Part shown: in pieces, positions 18,849 through 29,200 of the stretch
How the letters are laid out: the number at the start of each line of letters is the position of its first letter
How positions within the stretch are numbered: the first letter of the stretch is position 1
DNA from: Chondrus crispus
Lineage: Eukaryota > Rhodophyta > Florideophyceae > Gigartinales > Gigartinaceae
DNA: 64,000 nt
Reading direction: 5' to 3'
NCBI RefSeq assembly: GCF_000350225.1
Contig: NW_005178726.1
Location: forward strand, 21,437-85,436
Made by a program: the position numbers and the translations under genes
Notes under the pieces: generated by a model
The model's input: only the letters and a program-made list of their open reading frames with translations
Database searches by the model: none
What the model was told of the DNA's origin: nothing

Positions 18849-19721
18849 TTAACAAGTGACGTAGTTTGTATGTAGTGTGGCCAGAGAACCGCGCAGATTG
18901 CCCGCAACAACTGAGCCGTTAATGATAGCGTTACTAGTAGTAAACGATGCCGTGGGGGCCAAGAGCGAAGCGTGTAATTTCGCGTTGTACAAACCAAACG
19001 ATCCATAGACGGCACAAAAGACAATCAAGGTGCGTCTAGCATTAAATCCCTCCATGCCGAAGTCGCGAAAATCCACCTTGAGCCCTGAGACAACGATGAC
19101 AATATTTCTATAGAAATCATCCCCTGCATAAACCCATTTCGTGATAAGTCGCAGCTCATCGGTCCGCACTTTGAAAAAAGTATAACAAGAGAAGCCCGGA
19201 TCCCCCGGACGAAACGTCATCGTCCCGTTTTCACTTTCCACCTCTCCTGTTGGAGAGGTCACACACATATCGCCGGTCTCTCTAAGCACATTTCCGCGCA
19301 ACACATCAAACTCAATATCGCCGTTTCGCTGCGGATCGTACTGCTCCACGCGACTAGTGCACGTCATCTTGACGCTGTGATCAATTCGGCTACGACTCCC
19401 AACCACAGTATACCCGCTATTGACGGCGCCCATGCGGGCGGTAAGCTTGCCAGCGACGACTAGCGCTCGAGCATCCTTGTCACAATTTCCATTGCCGGCA
19501 ACGTCGAAATCGGCAAGCTCGGCACTGCCCTGGACAGCAAGAGGACCCTTGATGGCAGCGCGAGCCAGGGCTACGTCTCCGAAAATTACAACGTTGTAGT
19601 CAGAGAATAGTTTCTTGTGAGAGGCGGGGATATACGCGTCGACCGACTCAGAGGGCCCCGCGAGTGTGATGAGGGGCAGAAGAGACCATAATAGAAGAAG
19701 GAGGGATGCAATTCGGCACAT
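18849..19721 (-). CDS. Secreted choice-of-anchor A domain protein
   Basis: A 290-residue secreted protein. The N terminus MCRIASLLLLLWSLLPLITLAG is a clear signal peptide. The mature part fits the choice-of-anchor A (pAdhesive_15-like) beta-helical domain: FSDYNVVIFGDVALARAAIKG near the start, GPLAVQGSAELADFDVAG, and near the end YNAKLHASLLAPTASFTTSN followed by INGSVVAGNLRGS. These are the family's hallmark first and last blocks. Known members are extracellular matrix or cell-surface proteins in bacteria and some algae, probably adhesive. There is no C-terminal membrane helix or sorting motif, so it is likely free in the wall or matrix. The next gene on this strand (Hint protein) is also secreted, 491 bases upstream. 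Confidence 0.85.
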   Translation of the reverse strand: MCRIASLLLLLWSLLPLITLAGPSESVDAYIPASHKKLFSDYNVVIFGDVALARAAIKGPLAVQGSAELADFDVAGNGNCDKDARALVVAGKLTARMGAVNSGYTVVGSRSRIDHSVKMTCTSRVEQYDPQRNGDIEFDVLRGNVLRETGDMCVTSPTGEVESENGTMTFRPGDPGFSCYTFFKVRTDELRLITKWVYAGDDFYRNIVIVVSGLKVDFRDFGMEGFNARRTLIVFCAVYGSFGLYNAKLHASLLAPTASFTTSNAIINGSVVAGNLRGSLATLHTNYVTC

Positions 19722-20212
19722 CGTACTTCTTGCATGAAAATGATACCTGGACTAGCGCTTTCGAGCAGATCACAGCAGAAGAGTCGACCGAGATCCCGTT
19801 CACGAGGGTGAAGAGAGGGAGGTTCAGATAGTTGTTTCGCATGCACTAGCGTGAAAAGAATAGTCAAGTGCAAATTGCATGCATGTCAGGAGGCTTTGCA
19901 GTCGCCGCGCGTGAGGGGGGAACAACCGGTTAACGTTCACCATCTACAGTAAGTCCTTTCTCTTTATCAAAATCTGAAAATAATCACCTGAGATCGCTTT
20001 CCTGTAGCTGACACCGTCTGTATGTGTTCCTGCTTCACTATGGTAGTCTGTGATAGGATGTCACAGTCTCTATTGCATGCAACTCTCAAGTGTTTACCGA
20101 CATTGCAAGTGAGCAAATCATGCTCATCGATCCAGACAAAACACTAATGCCAGCTGGGGTATCAAAAATTTGTTCAACTGATCTTACACTCGTGTGCGGA
20201 ATCTTCACATGT
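19722..20212. other. Intergenic between two secreted-protein genes
   Basis: 491 bases holding the promoter of the choice-of-anchor gene and the 3' end of the Hint gene. No motif stands out. Confidence 0.55.
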
Positions 20213-21622
20213 TCATACAGCCATGATAGACATGGCTCCGGTTGCCATGACTACGTCTCGTCCCGTATGCACAAACATAGCCTCAAAGTCATTCGTTCCG
20301 TCTCGCAGCTCATTTCCTACAACTTGTCTACCACGGTGCCATCTACTATATATCCAGAATGCCGCGCGAAAAGGCGCAAGAAGCGAATGAGCGATGCTCG
20401 GCTCTACAGCGCTTGTGTAGACGGACGCTTCAATATTGTTGACCACGATACTTCCGCTCATTGTATGAGGATTGTATAACCCGACTTCCCATATCTTTTC
20501 TATTCTCGTCACAGCCGCACTTCCATCTTTGGTGTACACAATTTCTCCTATTTGCAAAGAAGCAGCTGTGCTTAACCCCGCAGGTGTCTTCACATAGTGT
20601 CCAGACGATAAAGTAAGCCTATCACCGCTGTCTGTATGTATGCTGATAAATTCTGCATGCGCTGATGATGAGCGATGGCTAAACATGTATATTGGAGAGT
20701 ACGAACCGGATCCATCACGGACGCGGTCCCCGACTCTGAGGTCACGCATCAGGACGGTTGTACCCGTATCCAACTGAACATAAGCCGCACCCGGGAAGCA
20801 CATCATAGTTTCCCCAGCTTCTTCACGGCGGTTGGGATCAAGATATATCTGAGGACAGACACGTTCGTGCTCCACCTCACTCTGCTCTGCAAAAGAAATA
20901 TGGTACGGCCTCCCTTTCCGGATGAGAAACTCCTCATTTTGGTTTGGGAAGAGATTCTTCAAGTTCACTGGGTTAGCATTATTCTTGCTGAAGAAGATCA
21001 GCGTGTTCTTGGGCATACGCAAAACACCGGTCAAATCATCACCGCATACGCGTTCAGATCGCCTCTCAAACCCAACGAAAGTATTTGATTCTGTTGGGTT
21101 CTTCGAATATTCTTTCAATGAAAAGTCAAGGAAAGCTCGCGGGTATCTACGCTGCATGAGCTTAAAGAATGCCGCGTTGGTGTCTTTCTGGAGGGAAATT
21201 GTTTCGTTTGCAAGATAAATTATGGGCATGAGTTCCATATGCTTATCGCCCCAAAGCTCATCTTCTGTCGCATTCTCTCCTTTGGTTCCACACCTTTTGC
21301 CGTCCATCAAAATTCGAGAATGAGGGACCCTATAAGTACCATCTCCCTTCGCAATGAGGTCGGTATACTGTACAGAGTAAGATTGACAATAATCCAATGG
21401 GAGCCCTGCGTGTATCCTCAGAAATGGACCAACTTTGATGTCCTGAGCTCTGAAAGCCCCGCTCGCAGTTGAGCTATTCAGAGCTCGTGGCTGAGAGCTG
21501 TTTCGCTCTGCAGAAACGCCACCTATCTTCGGCATGGAAATCGACGGAGACCGAAGTGGTCCTGCCGTGGATGCTCTCAGATAAAACGCCAAGTTCAAAA
21601 AGCACCAGAGTCGCATCATCAT
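20213..21622 (-). CDS. Secreted protein with C-terminal hedgehog-type Hint domain
   Basis: A 469-residue protein from the ATG at 21622 (18 upstream codons excluded because MMMRLWCFLNLAFYLRASTAG is a signal peptide). Residues about 60-270 form an N-terminal domain with several Cys and N-glycosylation sites, which I do not recognise. Residues 275-422 are a Hog/Hint module. Cys275 (CFPGAAYVQLDTG) is the autocleavage nucleophile. LMRDLRVGDRV follows, and LTLSSGHYV at 336-344 corresponds to the hedgehog TxxH, with His342 kept and Thr replaced by Ser339. GLYNPHTMSGSIVVNNIEAS and AHSLLAPFRA complete it. By analogy the protein should cut itself before Cys275 and release the N-terminal domain, with or without a lipid adduct. 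A C-terminal tail of about 47 residues follows the Hint core. Confidence 0.88.
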   Translation of the reverse strand: MMMRLWCFLNLAFYLRASTAGPLRSPSISMPKIGGVSAERNSSQPRALNSSTASGAFRAQDIKVGPFLRIHAGLPLDYCQSYSVQYTDLIAKGDGTYRVPHSRILMDGKRCGTKGENATEDELWGDKHMELMPIIYLANETISLQKDTNAAFFKLMQRRYPRAFLDFSLKEYSKNPTESNTFVGFERRSERVCGDDLTGVLRMPKNTLIFFSKNNANPVNLKNLFPNQNEEFLIRKGRPYHISFAEQSEVEHERVCPQIYLDPNRREEAGETMMCFPGAAYVQLDTGTTVLMRDLRVGDRVRDGSGSYSPIYMFSHRSSSAHAEFISIHTDSGDRLTLSSGHYVKTPAGLSTAASLQIGEIVYTKDGSAAVTRIEKIWEVGLYNPHTMSGSIVVNNIEASVYTSAVEPSIAHSLLAPFRAAFWIYSRWHRGRQVVGNELRDGTNDFEAMFVHTGRDVVMATGAMSIMAV

Positions 21623-22916
21623 TTTCTCTCTGCGACTGCACCTTCGATGTGGAGTTCGTTCGCTCCAGAAAAGCACACACCGATGTTGAAGTGACTGCTG
21701 GAAAGTTTATGAAGAAGGTGGGTAGGGTATAATATTGACAGAATATTCAAGTAATGACCCTCCCTTTAACAATATCAATAAGAAAGCCCCGAGGCAGGGA
21801 CGGGTGAAGGGGTCCTAGCAACGCTGCGGAAACATGTCTTTCGGGGCGTGGGGTAGATTTCGTGGGCCCAGAAGGACTTTCACATGGCGGTTGACCTGGT
21901 CTGTTGTCATTTCTGACTGCCGGGGAGGTAGGATAGTGTGAGATGTAATACTGCGTGAAAACGGGAATTCTTTCCTGGATTGTGCATGTGGGATGACGGG
22001 TGACTAGTGACATCTCGGGTGCGCAGGGAAAGAAAGCGCGAGGTTCTCGCTGGATAAGTGGAAGACATGTTTCAATAGAGACGAGAAAATGTTGTACACA
22101 AATGTGTGGAGCCGCGACGATGCAGGGCACTCGTATGGGCAACTATGGTCCGCTCTAGCTAGTATCTGGCACAAACACATGGAAGTACTAAATGGAAGAT
22201 TTTTCGGCTACGACTAGTTGCTTGCTTGGGATGTAGATCAGGAGAATTGAAGAATCTCAAGTGCTGGGCACCCAGCCAGTAGACTGCCGGTGGGCCTTTT
22301 TAGGCGTAGGAACGTCAGTGTCGATCTGTTGCTAGAGTCTCAGACTGTCGCGAGTACAGCTTATCATGTTACAATTTTGCATTTAAGTACTAGGCTATGT
22401 GTTTTGTCCGATACCCGCGCAGGGTAGTTGAGTCTAGTGAAGGAGAGCAGAACATAAGCACTGGCCGTTGCGACCAAATGAAAGGATCACTTGTGTGATA
22501 TGGAAACTCAGATTGGTGGGTTGCATGGCCCTGAATAGAAAAAGATCATCAAGAAACAGTTCACGATGGAACATGTCAGACTCGTCTATTTTCAATCATC
22601 ATGGTTTCGATCAAGTGACCCTAGCATTACTGCTCCTTGCCCAAGTCCTTCGGCTGGAATATCAGCTCCGTAGCCGATGGCACACCCCAACAGTCAGGCT
22701 GGTGCCAAAATGGTCAAATGCGCCATCGCCACGGAGACGTACGACATCGAGTGGATGTGCGGAAGGAGGCAGACGAGCGATCGTCCATTTGTTGAGGAAC
22801 AAAAGTGGTCGACCTTGGATCGAAGGCGGGGATGGCAGTGAGCATTCCGTTTATAAAAGGTTTGAGAGTGCGCAATGCGGACGCCGGGTCGGGCGGCGAT
22901 CAAAGGGTCACCGGCT
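21623..22916. other. Intergenic, no supported gene
   Basis: About 1.3 kb upstream of the Hint gene with no convincing reading frame. A 161-codon frame at 22468-22953 runs into the palindromic repeat, shows no domain, and is probably chance. Confidence 0.5.
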
Positions 22917-22975
22917 TACAGTAGCCTGTCAGAGGGCATTACAGACTTTGTAATGCCCTCTGACAGGCTACTGTA
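22917..22975. repeat. Perfect 27-bp-arm hairpin
   Basis: Arms TACAGTAGCCTGTCAGAGGG... (22917-22943) and its exact complement (22949-22975) around a 5-base loop. It abuts the larger hairpin that follows. Confidence 0.9.
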
Positions 22976-23111
22976 CTCCCCCTTCAAAATCCTTCTTCTG
23001 TAATTCAGTCACAAAATACATAATATGTATTTTGTGACCATATTATGGTCTGTATTACAGACCATATGTATTTTGTGACTGAATTACAGAAGAAGGATTT
23101 TGAAGGGGGAG
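22976..23111. repeat. Long hairpin, 47-bp perfect arms
   Basis: Arms 22976-23022 (CTCCCCCTTCAAAATCC...) and 23065-23111 are exact reverse complements. The 42-base loop contains a further nested repeat of TATGTATTTTGTGACC and TATGGTCTGTATTACAGACCATA. A self-complementary MITE or foldback element is likely, here shortly before the SEL1L gene. Confidence 0.9.
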
Positions 23112-23509
23112 TGGGACAGGCTCTCAGAGAGTGATTGAAGTGCAATCAAGATGCGTATTTGTCACTCTTTTACTGGATGTAATTATTTGGAAGTGACAAG
23201 CCAAAAGCCGCCAATTGTTTTGGATATGATATAAATGCTAAGCAGGAAGACCAAGTTTCGATAAATACGTTAGTTTTAGTAATCCTCACGCTGGCCAATC
23301 GCCGGTGCACAAGAAAGTACAGCCATGCCACGGAGCACATCGAAGCACCCATTCGCTACCCATCCCTGCCTCCTCCATGTCAAGCCCGACCCCTGCCCCG
23401 TCCCCCCTCCCCGACCTCAACCACCACTCTTCCAGTGAAGTCGTTTAGTCGCCTGTCCGACCGCGACCCCGTCCGCCCCCTCCTCCCCCCCCCCCTTCCC
23501 ACGCCCCGC

Positions 23510-23521
23510 ATGTATGACTAG
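23510..23521 (+). promoter_or_regulatory. Three-codon uORF overlapping the SEL1L-like start
   Basis: ATG TAT GAC TAG starts four bases before the chosen SEL1L ATG (23514) and overlaps it in another frame. Ribosomes starting at the first ATG would stop at once. It could lower translation or allow reinitiation. It is preceded by a long pyrimidine tract (about 23478-23500). Confidence 0.4.
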
Positions 23522-26213
23522 CCGATCAACCTTTGTCGCCCTTGCGTTGCTCGCCGCGCTATTTTCCTCGTGCGCAGTCATCGCACGTGGCGCCGGTTCC
23601 AGCCAGCCGCAAAATGCCCCCGCCATAACGCTCGCGCCCTCTGCGGACGATCTCATCGCCGCCACCGAAGATTCTCTGCTCGAGAAGCGCAAAATCGCAC
23701 ATGCCAAAGACGTCTCCGCGGGCCGCGAGCGTGCCTACGTCGTCGTGCTTACGGGCAAGGACTTTGGCGAGGATGAATTTAGAATCGCCGTCCGCATCAA
23801 TGGTGCCGCCGCCCCAGACATCATGCTCCACAATTCCACTGCGTTTTCGTTTCGCATCCCGACTCATATGGTCCTGGATAAAAAGCTGATGGATACCTCC
23901 GTCGTCGAGATCCATATTGGGTCTGACAAGCTTACCAACGTTCCACTCAAAGTCCTCGAGCGTGCTCTAGTCAAGGTCGACCTGGATGAGTACAAAGACA
24001 GAATTATTCGCCAACGCCTTGGTATGGAGGAATCGCGTTCAAGAGCCTCAGAGGTAGAGGAGGAAGCCATGGTCCTTGCTGACGAGCCAGAAGAGGATAC
24101 CGCTGCAACGGACGGTGGCCAATTCTCCCCTCACGAAGAGCCCTCCACTGATGGTCAAGACGTGCAGGACACTGATGGTGCGGCAGAAGGGGAAGAGAAA
24201 AGAAAGCAGCGCCAATTGGATGAGCGCGTCTCCGAGGCAGAGGATTTGCTTGCGAAGGGCACGCGTGCAGAAGGGGAAGCTGCACGCCGCATACTGTCCG
24301 AAGCTGTTGCACAAGGTGACGTTCGCGCGATGACCATGTACGGAACCGCATCGTTGAGCGGGACCGCACCTTCTATACCACGTAATTTCACTCGCGGCAT
24401 TGAGTTGATCACCTTGGCGAGCGATAAAGGGTACCCTGATGCTCAAGCAATGCTGGCATTTGCCTATGCGAGCGGTATCGCAGGTGACATACTGCCAAAA
24501 AATGTCGGGGCGGCCCTGCTTTTGTGGTCAGTCGCGGCAGAAGGCGGTTCCATGTACGCCAAGATGGCCATCGGATATCGCCGTTTGTCGGGCACCGACC
24601 TTAAGGAAGACTGCGAGAAGGCCTCAGAGTATTACAAACAAGTCGCGACAGACGTTTTCATGGATGAACGGGAGAGAGCAGAACAGCAAACTGCACCGGA
24701 ACAGTCACAGACAGAAGATGATGACCTTCCGCAAATTCGGTCGCCTACTCCCAGTGCTATCTTCACCGCAGAGAGAAGCCGTCTAAACGCAGATATCACG
24801 CAGCGTGTCCTGGGTGAAGCCAATGAGTATGTTCAGTACTATCGTCATATGGCAGACCGCGGGCATGCGGCCCTTCAAGTGCAGCTTGGGAACCTGTATT
24901 TCCACGGTGCCATGGGTATACAACCGGATCTTAAAAAGGCTCGCTCGCTATTCCAGAAGGGAGCTGCCAAGGGGCGGACAGATGCCCATGCTCATCTTGG
25001 CTTCATGTATTTACGCTTTGGTTGGCATGACAAAGCTGTTTTTCATTTGCAAAAGGCCGCTTCGGGAGGAGATAAGCTTGGTTTCCACGGCATGGGCTTC
25101 GTTACACTGCGTGGCATAGGAGTGGAGAAGGATCCCGAGAAGGCATTCCAGTTCTTTAAAAAGGCAGCAGAGTTGGAATACCCGGAAGCCATGTTTAATC
25201 TTGCAATCATGAGTATGCGAGGGGTCGGAACGACACATTCCTTTAACGATGCGTTCGTTTACTTTCGGAATGCAGCCGACTTCGGCCATGTACAGAGCAA
25301 TTTCTATCTTGGGCAGATGTCTTTCACCGGCAACCATCCAGCAAAGAAGGTCTGCTCGACAGCCAGTGGATACTTCAAAATTGTGGCTGAGCAAGGCGTT
25401 TGGAACAAAATATTCTCGAAGGCATACCGGGCATATGAGCGTGGCGAGTATGCGAGCGCTCTATTCTGGTATCTTTTCGCGGGGCATGCAGGTATCGAAC
25501 TCGCACAGTACAACGCAGGTTTCATGTACGAGCGGAACGCACTCACGAACTCAGAAGGTATTGGCCCTGCGCCTTGGAAAACCTGGAGCGAGAGACCAGA
25601 AACTGGCCTTGCAGACCGCAGCGATGTTGTGGAAGAGGCTCTCGAACTATACCAAATGAGCGCCTCTCAAGGGTACTCCGACTCATTGGTCCGAGTCGGT
25701 GATCTGGTGTTTGGAGAGTCTCAAGACTACCCGCGCGCGGCCTCGGCATATGAAAGGGCCGTGAAGCAAAGAAACCCAGAAGCAATGTTCAATCTTGGGT
25801 GGATGCATGCTCGAGGCCTTGGCATGAACCATGATAAGCATATGGCCAAAAGATACTTCGACCAAGCGAGAGAGACAGAAAAAGATGCCTTTTGGCCAGC
25901 TACAATTGCCCTCTACTCACTGAAATATTCTGACTCCTTGTTCAAATTTGCGGACATGATTCGGTCTTATCTGGAACCGCTGTCGACTGCAAGCGAGCAA
26001 TACCACCCGTCTGGACAATGGGCATCTACCGAATTTCACATAGCTGGACTAGATGTATTGTTACTATCAGCTTTGACGTGTGCTTTGGTGTGGGTGGTGC
26101 GGAAGAGGCAAGAACGCCTCGGTTCAGCTGATTTGAGGAGCCGAGGAGCTCGAGATCAAAGTGTTGAGGACGAAGCACCACCGCTTCCTCCCCAACATCT
26201 TCACGAGGAATAG
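23514..26213 (+). CDS. SEL1L/Hrd3-like ERAD adaptor with Sel1 repeats
   Basis: An 899-residue type I ER membrane protein. The N-terminal signal peptide is SRSTFVALALLAALFSSCAVIARG. An acidic, low-complexity region with VEEEA and DEPEED lies around residues 180-250. Sel1-like repeats (each about 36 residues, AxxxLGxxYxxGxGVxxDxxKAxxYFxKAA) run from about 255 to 800, for example LQVQLGNLYFHGAMGIQPDL and FHGMGFVTLRGIGVEKDPEK. A membrane helix (about 846-862, DVLLLSALTCALVWVV) and a short charged/Pro-rich tail (PPLPPQHLHEE) end it. This is the Hrd3/SEL1L layout: the luminal repeats pass misfolded glycoproteins to the Hrd1 ubiquitin ligase. Repeats alone are not specific, but signal, repeats, C-terminal anchor and length together support the call. 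Single exon. Confidence 0.87.
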   Translation: MTSRSTFVALALLAALFSSCAVIARGAGSSQPQNAPAITLAPSADDLIAATEDSLLEKRKIAHAKDVSAGRERAYVVVLTGKDFGEDEFRIAVRINGAAAPDIMLHNSTAFSFRIPTHMVLDKKLMDTSVVEIHIGSDKLTNVPLKVLERALVKVDLDEYKDRIIRQRLGMEESRSRASEVEEEAMVLADEPEEDTAATDGGQFSPHEEPSTDGQDVQDTDGAAEGEEKRKQRQLDERVSEAEDLLAKGTRAEGEAARRILSEAVAQGDVRAMTMYGTASLSGTAPSIPRNFTRGIELITLASDKGYPDAQAMLAFAYASGIAGDILPKNVGAALLLWSVAAEGGSMYAKMAIGYRRLSGTDLKEDCEKASEYYKQVATDVFMDERERAEQQTAPEQSQTEDDDLPQIRSPTPSAIFTAERSRLNADITQRVLGEANEYVQYYRHMADRGHAALQVQLGNLYFHGAMGIQPDLKKARSLFQKGAAKGRTDAHAHLGFMYLRFGWHDKAVFHLQKAASGGDKLGFHGMGFVTLRGIGVEKDPEKAFQFFKKAAELEYPEAMFNLAIMSMRGVGTTHSFNDAFVYFRNAADFGHVQSNFYLGQMSFTGNHPAKKVCSTASGYFKIVAEQGVWNKIFSKAYRAYERGEYASALFWYLFAGHAGIELAQYNAGFMYERNALTNSEGIGPAPWKTWSERPETGLADRSDVVEEALELYQMSASQGYSDSLVRVGDLVFGESQDYPRAASAYERAVKQRNPEAMFNLGWMHARGLGMNHDKHMAKRYFDQARETEKDAFWPATIALYSLKYSDSLFKFADMIRSYLEPLSTASEQYHPSGQWASTEFHIAGLDVLLLSALTCALVWVVRKRQERLGSADLRSRGARDQSVEDEAPPLPPQHLHEE

Positions 26214-29200
26214 CGATTGTGTTTGTTCGAAGGTGGATTGTGTTGTTTTATGCCGTTGCTCCAAATGTTCAGGGCGTCGGAGACGTCGCGAGATGACTCG
26301 GCTCTAGTGAGATATCAACCGCTTCTGAAAAAGTGCATTGTACAGTGACTAGTAAATGTCAAAACCCAGCTTAGAGTGACAGAACCCGACAACTAAGCCC
26401 TGTGCAGCAACATCCGAACCATGCATGTGGGGCACAGACAGACAGTCAAAATAACATACATTCATAGCTTTATGTAAGTAGCCATATGACCAACTTGACT
26501 TTTTATCTTGGTGGAGTATAGGTTGTCAATACTCGACACAGGGCACACGTCCTGAGTGTCGTTGCACCAACAGTTAGCCTTTCAGATGTCGAAGGTCAGT
26601 CTTCTATTTAAATTTAATCCTAAAAAAACCAGCTCTCAAAGATGATTCAACAACGTTGTGAAAAGCGGAGACAAGCTCTTCGGAAAAGAGTGGATCGGCG
26701 CGACGCTTCGAGAAAACTCGACGTCTCACGCGGGCAGTTTTTAAATCGATTTGGTCTCCTTGCGGAGTGTCTGGCCATGAGGAAGAACCCGGCCTTTCCA
26801 TTACTCTCAAGGAAGTAGTCGACGCAGGCCTACACCGCAAGGAACCCCTGTGATCTAAGAACGAAGATGCAGATATTGTATACTCACCGAAGAAAACCAA
26901 AAAGGCATGGCGATTAATGGGAAACTTGGGATTGTTGCGAGGTCAAACGTCCCAGGCAGAGAAGGGACGGTGGTCGCGAGAAGCTCATCAGGACTTGGTA
27001 GTTCAAGCGGTTTGGAAACATCAGGCGGTCGCGCAGTGGCAGTTTGTGCTCTTTACGCTGATAGCAGCACTTTTCTAGTCATTTTCGCAGCATGCGGGAC
27101 AACATACGTTATGCAGGTGGCTGAAACTGAATTCCGAGTAACTGCGAGTACAAGACGACTGAAAGGTGCAGCCCAGAAATCCCAGGTGCCTGGGGACCAC
27201 ATATTTAATACGAGTTGGAAGGTTCCGCGTTCCGAGAAATAATTGTGAGATGGTTTGTCGTCGCGCTTCCTGTTGCGTGCTTCGGCTAAAAACGAGAAGA
27301 AAGAGTGGTGTAGGAAAAGGAATTTTTTTTCACAAGTTTCTTGTATCAGTTGAAATATCGATATCGATTATGTTGTTCACGTTTCAGTTCCAACCTTGTG
27401 GACTTGAAATGTTCGTCAGTGATCATGGTTGCGCAAGGTGATTACGCTCAGGCTAATCATGATTGACGGCTTTATATGTCCTGATGATTAAGCATGAATA
27501 CTTAATCATCAGGACACATGAGTTCGGCGACATGCATTTGTTGAATGTTGAATCTGGATGGAGAAGGTTGTGGACAATCGAAGTTTCATTTCGAGAGACT
27601 ATGTACATGCCTTTTCTATAGGTTTGGACACATAAAAAAAATCTAGTGGTGGTGCGACTGTGTGGTTCGGATTCTCATGTGGTCCACTCCATCGCTTTTT
27701 TGAGCAATTTGCTGTGCTGAGAGTGCCGTTCGATGCGAGTCGTGAAAGAGCAATTGATTTATGCCTCCATGCTTCGCAAGTGGGGTACGATATGAATCAA
27801 GATGCCAGAGGATGTTGAACTTGACTACAACATAAGATGTTGAAGGATGCTGATCTGGCATTGTGATTGTGTGTGAGTCCATGAGGGGTGTATTGTAAGC
27901 CTTGTAGCGCTGTGCCTCGAGAGAACTCGTTTCCCTATGAGCTCACCGGTAGAAGTAGAGAGAGTACTATGGCGATAATCACCAAAATGTTTGTGGGCTT
28001 TTTCGCCAAGCTTGATACATGCAGTAGCTGAGTTCGGACCTCTGCGCTAGCCGCAGGACTGCCCCCGGCTCTTGAGTTCCACTCTCAAGGAGGACGAGTG
28101 GTCGATAAGTGGTGTGGACTCACGGCGAGGAGAAAACATGCATTCAAGTTTCTTCAGAATAAGAAAAAAAAAGTGCGACTGCAGATAGGGTAGATATGAT
28201 ACCGGAATGCACTGCTATCCTACCCTTCTGGCACTAATAATACCTTGTACTGTATGTATACTGTTCTGTGAATTGCGCGGAGTGTTCCACCAAGAGGACG
28301 GGGAGGCGGATAGATGAGAGACATGAAAATTGCCCCACCTCATTAGTAACAAGCGTCCTAGAAGGAAATTGGAATGGAAACTGCTGTACCTGACACTCAA
28401 GGGCTCTTGAAGGGGACAATACCTTTTCGACGTGGTGCGAACTGCTTTTCTCTCTATGCATGTCACGTCGTGATCCCCGTCTGATGGTGATATTACTTGC
28501 TGGCAGAGGAACTGTGCAACCAGGGCCCCTTTCTGCTTTCGAAAAAAATAAATAAAAGGGGGGAGGGGGGGAAGGCGGGTTGGTTTGATGAGAAACGGAT
28601 CGCGGCATGGGATTGGTCTCGAGGCAGACCTTCCAGTATTCCTGTTGCGTGTCCGTAGTATGCTATGAACGTGACCCGCTCTCAGTCAAACTTGTGCGGT
28701 TTCAATGAAAACATGATTGTATAAGGAACGTATCTAATTTGCGTGTGACTTTATGTGGCTTCAAATACTTGCTGTAATTGGCGCCCCACTTCCTTGAGAA
28801 CGAGGCACCATGTTCGTGTAGACACTTGGTGGATACGTGCACTCCTGCTTGGAAGTATTCGATGGAGAAGTTTTCTGAAGCTGGGACATACACTGGTACC
28901 TACCTCCCAAGTGATTGTTTCTGAATAAGAGTTGGGTTGTCAATCTGCCGAACGAGTGTGTCGCCATTCGACTGGGTTCCGCGAATGCGTGAAAACAGAT
29001 ATCTTTGGTTGTAGACGAAAAGCTTCGCTGAAGACGTGAAAGGGCGCTGACCGGAACTGAGCATCCGAGTTAAAAGCGGTAGTGTAACAGTGCAGGAGGG
29101 TGCGTTGACGAGGAATTGCATGTACGGTATGACTGTTGACACATCATATTTTTTTTGCTATTTCAATCGAAGTATGGGTGGCAAGGTGAGAAAGGCTGGG

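Noticed and set aside
22468..22953. 161-codon frame upstream of the SEL1L-like gene
   Set aside because: It runs into a palindromic repeat and shows no domain.
26604..27242. Pair of frames (minus 98 codons, plus 111 codons) after the SEL1L-like gene
   Set aside because: Unrecognised, mixed composition and no supporting signals.
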